Shown here in pieces: positions 58,708 to 64,000 of a stretch of 64,000 bases of DNA. Within the stretch, counting starts at the first letter, position 1, and each line of letters starts with the position of its first letter. Under the pieces are notes generated by a model, which saw only the letters and a program-made list of their open reading frames with translations, had not been told where the DNA came from and did not search any database. The translations under genes were made by a program, and so were the position numbers. This DNA comes from Cylindrotheca closterium (Eukaryota > Bacillariophyta > Bacillariophyceae > Bacillariales > Bacillariaceae): assembly GCA_933822405.4 (NCBI GenBank), contig CAKOGP040002269.1, forward strand, positions 107,857 to 171,856. Reading direction: 5' to 3'.

Positions 58708-61071
58708 GCGATTTTGTCCAGAAATCCTCGCGCCTCCAACGACCATCACATGACATTATGTGTAGTATGTAACCCAATATGTTTGCTTATCATGCAAAAT
58801 AGAGTAAATTTATCCAAATAAAAATTTTAGAACTCAATATTCTCTCATGATTTTCACGTATCATATGATCCGTCATTTGTGCAGAGCATCATTTCATAAA
58901 AGGGTTGTCGCAATCATGAACAATGAATCTAACATGGCCTACTTTTGACCACATCAACAATTGAGCAAGTCAACGAAAGGTTCCATTGAACTTGACAAGC
59001 AAGCTTGCGGCTGATGGTCTGAGTACGCTACGTGTTGACAAAGGGTCTGGTTCGTGGATGGTGAGCTTGAAGCCGGAGCTGTAGGTGATACAGTTGGCGA
59101 CGGCAATGACCCGACAGAAGTTGGAGAGACTTTGTCCGACTGTTGCTTGGCGGTCTAGATGAAACATCAGTTCGTCGGGCAGATGGAGCTTCGGAAGGTT
59201 TCACGTTGATGATATTTCTTGCATTCACAACAAACCATCAATCTCCAACTTTGATACCATGTTGTAGCCGTTTGTCCATTCCTCTACCGGTAGTATAACG
59301 GCCTCAACATCGGCAGAAGTAATATCAGCGCACCCAACAGTAAAGAAAACTCCACAAGGACAACATAGCTTAGCTCGGGAGTTGTTGCATCCGCACATGC
59401 TGTACCTTTCAGCAATTCGCCTTCTTTGACACTGGCGAACAGAATCACATATCGAGACTCATCAAGGACTTCGTCTATTTCTTTCGAGGTTCTGGTTGTG
59501 CCAATACGATGAGCTTTCGCTGATCGCCATTAGTGCAACCAGCCAAGGCCGGAAGCAAGAGCTCTTGAATTGAATCCAACAAGGGAGTCAGTCCAGAATC
59601 ACCCTTGACATTGATCAAAATGTTGGCATTCCAGTTGCCCTTAGATAATGTGTTGTCTCCCGGAATGGTCTGGTTGTTCCTAATGGCAGCAAGGTCTTTC
59701 GGGCTTGGTGGATCCAGAACCTGCTTTTTGGATGGTGCCGCTGTTGGTGTGCAATTTGGGGAAGCGGCTGGAGCCTCAGGTACAAGTTCAAGCGATTCAG
59801 TGGTAGGATTATGGGAAGGGCCTGTCCACCTCAATCATCGTCACACTGTCTGAGAACAGCAAAGGCTGTCACTCCACCGCCAGTGACAAGAATTACCAAT
59901 CATCAACAATTGGGTCCGCCTTTGACGAATGGGGTCCATCGTGAATCATCCTACATGGAACCACATGACCATCCACTGGCGGATTTAAATGCTTATTGTT
60001 TGGAGGCAGCGTTACACGTTATTCCTCCCTCTGTCTTGCGATTTTTGGCTTCTGATATACAATCTATAAGTACACTTCTTCTTCAGCAACTGCTGTGAGA
60101 TTAATTGGAGGGTCTCTTGTAGCATTGTACAGCTGAGAGCTGGTCTTCCGGAGGATGCTCCTGAGTTAGTCGAGATGTAGGTGGCAAGTTCATATGTCGA
60201 CCCACTACGAACCGAAGCTGCAGTAACAGCTGCTGCAGGAAAGCGCTTGTCCTGCTTTTTCACCGTTTTGGAATAAAACAGTTTGGGCTGGATATTCAGT
60301 TCTTGAATCCACGCTTGCGGCGTTTCGATTTGGCTGCTGTCCAAAAACTCCTGCGTGCGGGGACTTCAAGGACGGCAACCTCGAAGGTTTCTTCGCCAAC
60401 AGCGATGCAAGCTCCAAGACGGCATGGTGCCATGACAATTCCACAAGGAACTGAGCAGAGCAAATCTCAAGCACGAAAATAGGAATACATAGCGCTGAAT
60501 GAGGCAATATAACGATTTAGTAGTGCAGAAATCTGGCTTCTCGCTCGACCAAAGGAGGTATGGTACTGCCAGAAGACTTTCCTTCTTGGCTTTGGACACT
60601 TTAGAATTCCTCACCAAGAACGAAAGCAGTCAATTCAATTCTGCTCAGAGGTGGGACTAACAGGTAATATGTAGACTTTCATATCACGACCCACTGTACA
60701 CGTACGTACGCGTACGTGTACAGGACGTGCACTGTACTGGGTGCGTCTGCAGGTCATTGTTCCACTCGAGAAAAAGCAGAGCTGCTGGGGCGTTTTTTTT
60801 CGGATGTATCGAACTTTGCCCGGATTTAGGAACAATTGCTCCGATGCTAAGTATGAACGTTAACAAAGTGCTCTATCCAAACAGATCGCCCCGGATTCGC
60901 CGAGCAAAATGTTTTTGGTTTGGTTCCTGTTCCATAACCAATCCCAACTTCAGAGCGGATTTTCAATCCAAGTGTAAAAGTCCGTTCTGCTCAAGTGAGA
61001 AAGAAATTTCGATGCTTGACGATCACATCACACCTCTCACAATCCCACAAAAGGCATCCCAACAACACACC
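58708..61071. other. Spacer between the two TPR-like copies with minus-strand coding debris
   Basis: The end from 60755 is the duplicated 5' flank of the second copy. The middle holds protein-like minus-strand fragments annotated separately. TACCGGTA lies at 59285-59292. The run ACGTACGTACGCGTACGT lies at 60700-60717. Confidence 0.5.
58970..60344 (-). pseudogene. Degraded or unresolved gene in several frames
   Basis: Protein-like pieces follow one another on the minus strand but in different frames: 60344-60012 (KLFYSKTVKKQDKRFPAAAV, YELATYISTN), 59834-59475 (NANILINVKGDSGLTPLLDS, LLLPALAGCTNGDQRKLIVL), then a frame with IGTTRTSKEIDEVLDESRYV, then VGCADITSADVEAVILPVEE, and last PKLHLPDELMFHLDRQATVG to NFCRVIAVANCITYSSGFKL. 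At least two stops and several frame changes separate them. I cannot build a spliced gene and do not recognise the family; it is probably a decayed gene, but introns may explain part of it. Confidence 0.4.
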
Positions 61072-61725
61072 ATGCAGTCAGCAATCTATCTCAACAACAG
61101 AGCCTCCTCTCTAATCGAAAAGAATTGCTTCGAAAAAGCCATTGAAACGTTGAATCAAGCCCGGCATGCAGTTCAAAAGATTCAGACAAAGGACGAATCA
61201 TCATCATCATCAACCTTTGAGAATTTACCCAAGTTCTCAAGAAGACCAAGCGGAAAGTATCTGTCAACATCAAACAAGAGACGCAAAGAACTGGATAATC
61301 AAGAGGTGTTTATGTACTCCCGACCATTGTACGTTTCGCATCTCCCGCAGACAGAAGGGAACCGATTTTTATCCTGGGTCATCATTTTCAACTTTGCCTT
61401 GTGCCATCACCTCATGGCACTCCGAGCAGCGGACTACAAGGACAAACACGAAAACCTGCTTGAAGCTCTGAAACTGTACGAAGCACTAGTTGCCTTGCCA
61501 ATGGAAGATACGTTTCAAATCGAGACCACCTATTTCATGGCCATGATCAACAATTCGGCACAAATTTACCAAATGTTGCATCGGCCAAGACAAGCTAAAC
61601 AACACGCGGATCAAATGCTTTCCTTACTCATGGCCACGATTCAAGAAGGGGAAGCTGACACAGTGGACGGGTTTGACGGCTTTTTGCTGAATGCCACTCA
61701 AAGATCTCTTGCCTTTGCCGCTTAA
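61072..61725 (+). CDS. TPR-like small helical protein, copy 2, intact
   Basis: 217 residues, ATG at 61072; the open frame upstream of it is 5' leader that also exists, with no conservation, before copy 1. The N-terminus MQSAIYLNNRASSLIEKNCF then EKAIETLNQARHAVQ is a TPR-like helix pair. A Ser-rich loop follows, then VFMYSRPLYVSHLP, LSWVIIFNFALCHHLMALRA, LLEALKLYEALVALPMED and TYFMAMINNSAQIYQMLHRP, which read as further TPR-like helices. This form, an N-terminal AIxxNN...A...ΦE...AI start with a late second helix array, recurs among uncharacterised diatom proteins. Likely a soluble protein-binding protein. Function unknown. Confidence 0.75.
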   Translation: MQSAIYLNNRASSLIEKNCFEKAIETLNQARHAVQKIQTKDESSSSSTFENLPKFSRRPSGKYLSTSNKRRKELDNQEVFMYSRPLYVSHLPQTEGNRFLSWVIIFNFALCHHLMALRAADYKDKHENLLEALKLYEALVALPMEDTFQIETTYFMAMINNSAQIYQMLHRPRQAKQHADQMLSLLMATIQEGEADTVDGFDGFLLNATQRSLAFAA

Positions 61726-62142
61726 GTGATTTTGTCAAGAGTTCGCGCCTCCACAAACCATCATATGATGTTCATGCAACCCAATATATTTGCTGTTAAT
61801 GCAAAGTAGAGTAGAAGTCAAATAAAAATATAGAATACAAAAATGATTGAAATTGAAGAGCTTATGAAACTGTTAGATATTATATGCGGTATTAGGTGTC
61901 ATTCCGACTTAGCTGCACGCTGTACAGGTTTTAACGTGTATGCTCACGATGGTTTTAACGTCTAGCGACGACCAAGTTATTAGTTGCTATTTCGGTTTTG
62001 TATAGTGGTTGTCATGATATACAGTGTTACTTTGTCAGCGACGTACATTCCTATACTCATAGAGGAAGTTTTGCCTGCGTTCGTTCGCTGCTGTCCCATC
62101 ATCATTTCCGGCTATGCTCAATAGTTGGTCAAACGGTTCATG
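61726..62142. other. Convergent 3' spacer
   Basis: Contains AATAAA-type signals after the TPR-like gene (near 61820) that match the flank of copy 1. Nothing else seen. Confidence 0.4.
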
Positions 62143-63555
62143 CTAGCAAGGGTCATTAGCGGTCCATGTCTGATTTGTTTTCTTGAAACCTCTCAGACAC
62201 AAGTACACGTTGTCACAATTGTCCGCACTGCCGCAAGCAGGGTGTTGTTGTTGGTATGTAGGATCACCACACTGGTTTACTAACACACTCTCGCACAAGC
62301 TCTTATCGTATATATCCTTTGATAGTTTCGTGTGCAATCCTACAGATGACTTCTCTATACAATGGCCATAGCAAGAGTCAGGCCAGGAGCTCATGTCTCT
62401 ATCGAAACACTCAACAATAGGCGGTGTTATACCATCACAACATATCCCGTCTCCTCCTAGTGGCTTGTCATACGTACCACCTGGTGTTATCTTTACCGAG
62501 CATGGTGCTTTCCTGTGCCCTGTGACGGTATATTCCTGTACCACACCGTTTGTGATACTGGGAGTTACGTCACAATTGATTTCTGCGTCGTAATTTGCCA
62601 ACATTGCCGTAACCGTGAAACTCCCACTTATATCGCGAGCATGTATATATACTTCTGCTCCTTGTGTTCCGGAGTGAGACACATCAAACAACCACGTTCC
62701 TGTTGATGTCCTATCGACTACTACGCGGTCTTTCCAACTCCTTGACCCCTTACCGTCCTGTGTGTGACATGCGAGGTGTTGTGGTGGCACATTCCCACCT
62801 TGACCATGGTATGTGACCACTGCTCTTTCCCCTGGGTTGCCGTTCTGGACGTGAAAATGGAGTACCGCCCTGTCGACACTCCATGAGTGCATGTCAATAT
62901 ATATCCCAGTGTTAACGTGGTAGGCGTCGACTGCATGTATATCAACTAGTTCACGTCTTACTCTACCACCCCCGTGACAAGCCTTGAATGATCCTTCTAC
63001 CGAGTACTCATAGTTATCTATTATCCCGCAGGCTAGATCGAGCATCTCGTCATTAATTGTTTCATTGTTAGACACAGCCTCGTTAACTTGTACACATAGC
63101 TCAGGATCCATCATTACAGTACTCGGCGTATACCCGAACCACGTAATTGTACATTGTTCCTCTTTTCCAGTATAACCAGGCGGATCGGCGTACACGGTTC
63201 CGCCTCCGACTGTATTATGATTGGCTCCTGTGTTACTCGAACCACGTCCACCTACGCTGATTACATACCCCACCGTCAATGCTGTGACTACCGTGATTGT
63301 GATTGCCAATATACAGTAAAGACACCGTTCAGTTACCTTCCCGCTGCTAGTATATCCACTACCCGAACCCTTGGCACTAACATTTTTATGTATGTACTTA
63401 TCACGCATTATTCCGTCGTTTACCACTGTTTCACCAGGTTCACGCTCACTCTCTGTGGTACTTGTTGGTTTATCTTGCATCGCGTCCACCTCTCGCACTA
63501 AATCTGAGCAATTCATAATGCACTCTATGTACGTATAGAATCGTGTCGTATGCAT
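62143..63555 (-). CDS. Unrecognised single-pass Cys-rich membrane protein
   Basis: 470 residues, ATG at 63555 (a second Met at residue 14 or 26 is possible). The N-terminal ~75 residues are hydrophilic and charged; residues ~78-101 are a membrane helix (CLYCILAITITVVTALTVGY). The remaining ~370 residues carry many Cys and N-x-T/S sites (NET, NQT), so a type II layout with an outside domain is likely. Segments include DRAVLHFHVQNGNPGERAVV, KDRVVVDRTSTGTWLFDVSH and VYIHARDISGSFTVTAML, beta-rich and lectin- or adhesin-like in feel, then a CCDG and CYGHC region at the C-terminus. Codon choice (ATA, GTA, AGG, CTC) looks different from neighbouring genes. I do not recognise the family; a gene carried by a mobile element or acquired by transfer is possible. 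Confidence 0.6.
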   Translation of the reverse strand: MHTTRFYTYIECIMNCSDLVREVDAMQDKPTSTTESEREPGETVVNDGIMRDKYIHKNVSAKGSGSGYTSSGKVTERCLYCILAITITVVTALTVGYVISVGGRGSSNTGANHNTVGGGTVYADPPGYTGKEEQCTITWFGYTPSTVMMDPELCVQVNEAVSNNETINDEMLDLACGIIDNYEYSVEGSFKACHGGGRVRRELVDIHAVDAYHVNTGIYIDMHSWSVDRAVLHFHVQNGNPGERAVVTYHGQGGNVPPQHLACHTQDGKGSRSWKDRVVVDRTSTGTWLFDVSHSGTQGAEVYIHARDISGSFTVTAMLANYDAEINCDVTPSITNGVVQEYTVTGHRKAPCSVKITPGGTYDKPLGGDGICCDGITPPIVECFDRDMSSWPDSCYGHCIEKSSVGLHTKLSKDIYDKSLCESVLVNQCGDPTYQQQHPACGSADNCDNVYLCLRGFKKTNQTWTANDPC

Positions 63556-64000
63556 GTATTTCTGTGTGCTATACTCTGTTATGTTTTACTTTGGCAGCAC
63601 CGTCCGACTGATTATACTTCCTGCTCACCTATGTACGTTAACTGACTGAGTACTATGTATGACTAGTTGTGTCTTCGTTGATTTTACTGCGATCCTTCTT
63701 TAAAGATGTGTTTCGTGTTTGTTTTTGTAGGAGCACTGGTTGGCTTATTATACCTCCTACTTACTTGCGCGATTTATATGCGGTATAATATTTGACTGAG
63801 GTTTTTGAGATTCCAGATTCCTTGGTGAAAGTGAATTAACGCGATGACCAACCAATAACGTAGTGAAAAGAATCCAGCAGATAAGACTCTCCCAAATGTT
63901 GCCAGCCGGCCGCACGCCTACCTGTGTCCGCAGAGAGCCCAAACCAGGTGAAATTTCCAACGATTTTTCGAAAACAAATTAAAATTCCTAATTCCTAAAT
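63556..64000. other. Spacer to the window edge
   Basis: TGATTATACTTCCTGCTCACCT near 63610 and TTATTATACCTCCTACTTACT near 63745 are similar, a diverged duplication. The minus-strand frame 63757-63960 has no support. Probably the promoter of the Cys-rich gene. Confidence 0.4.

Noticed and set aside
60727..61071. N-terminal 115 residues of the long frame before the second TPR-like copy
   Set aside because: The equivalent flank of copy 1 does not keep this reading; the shared protein starts at MQSAIYLNN.

Overview
The window is nuclear DNA of a photosynthetic stramenopile, almost certainly a pennate (probably raphid) diatom. The signs are a fucoxanthin-chlorophyll a/c light-harvesting protein with an ASAFAP plastid-import motif, other proteins with bipartite plastid targeting, two HSF-type DNA-binding proteins, a DUF6824-like protein, PSxPS-type linkers, a VWD-like GDPH domain, a cytosolic ribosomal protein and RanBP1, short GT-AG introns, and loosely spaced genes on both strands. 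Species cannot be fixed from the sequence alone. Start codons were moved to ATG wherever an open frame began at GTG or TTG, and spliced models were built where GT-AG junctions restored a conserved domain.

Layout. 0-15.6 kb: a 5'-truncated DUF6824-like gene, a three-exon class 3 lipase, a beta-trefoil/IFI6-IFI27-like fusion protein, a diatom-type unknown, two plastid-lumen candidates, an M6-like membrane protein that has lost its zinc motif, an F-box/SPRY protein, a 10-N gap between identical 127-bp ends, and a HAL2/SAL1 phosphatase. 15.6-31 kb: two small paralogous proteins sharing an FPxIEW motif, a two-exon MFS symporter, a RING-like/Sel1/MYND protein, an F-box-like protein, a membrane-anchored flavin split-barrel protein, a two-exon HSF factor and RPS12. 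31-43 kb: the light-harvesting protein, an ankyrin protein, a head-to-tail array of five related small proteins built around four YWxW motifs, a PsbQ/Psb31-like lumen candidate and a second HSF. 43-46.8 kb is nearly gene-free, with inverted and tandem repeats. 46.8-57 kb: a secreted trypsin-like protease with a long PTSG linker and a GDPH/VWD domain, a PEX22-like membrane protein, an HXXXD acyltransferase, a mitochondrial carrier, RanBP1 and a tRNA-Thr. 57-64 kb: a recent duplication of a small helical/TPR-like gene in which one copy is frameshifted, coding debris between the copies, and an unrecognised Cys-rich membrane protein whose codon choice looks unlike its neighbours.

No operon-like logic applies; genes are independent units. 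Loose themes are photosynthesis (light-harvesting protein and three lumen candidates), stress transcription (two HSFs), ubiquitin-type adaptors (two F-box proteins), and secretion or the cell surface (protease-GDPH, M6-like protein, Cys-rich protein). The least explained items are the YWxW array, the trefoil-IFI27 fusion, and the strong enrichment of the palindrome TACCGGTA between genes.
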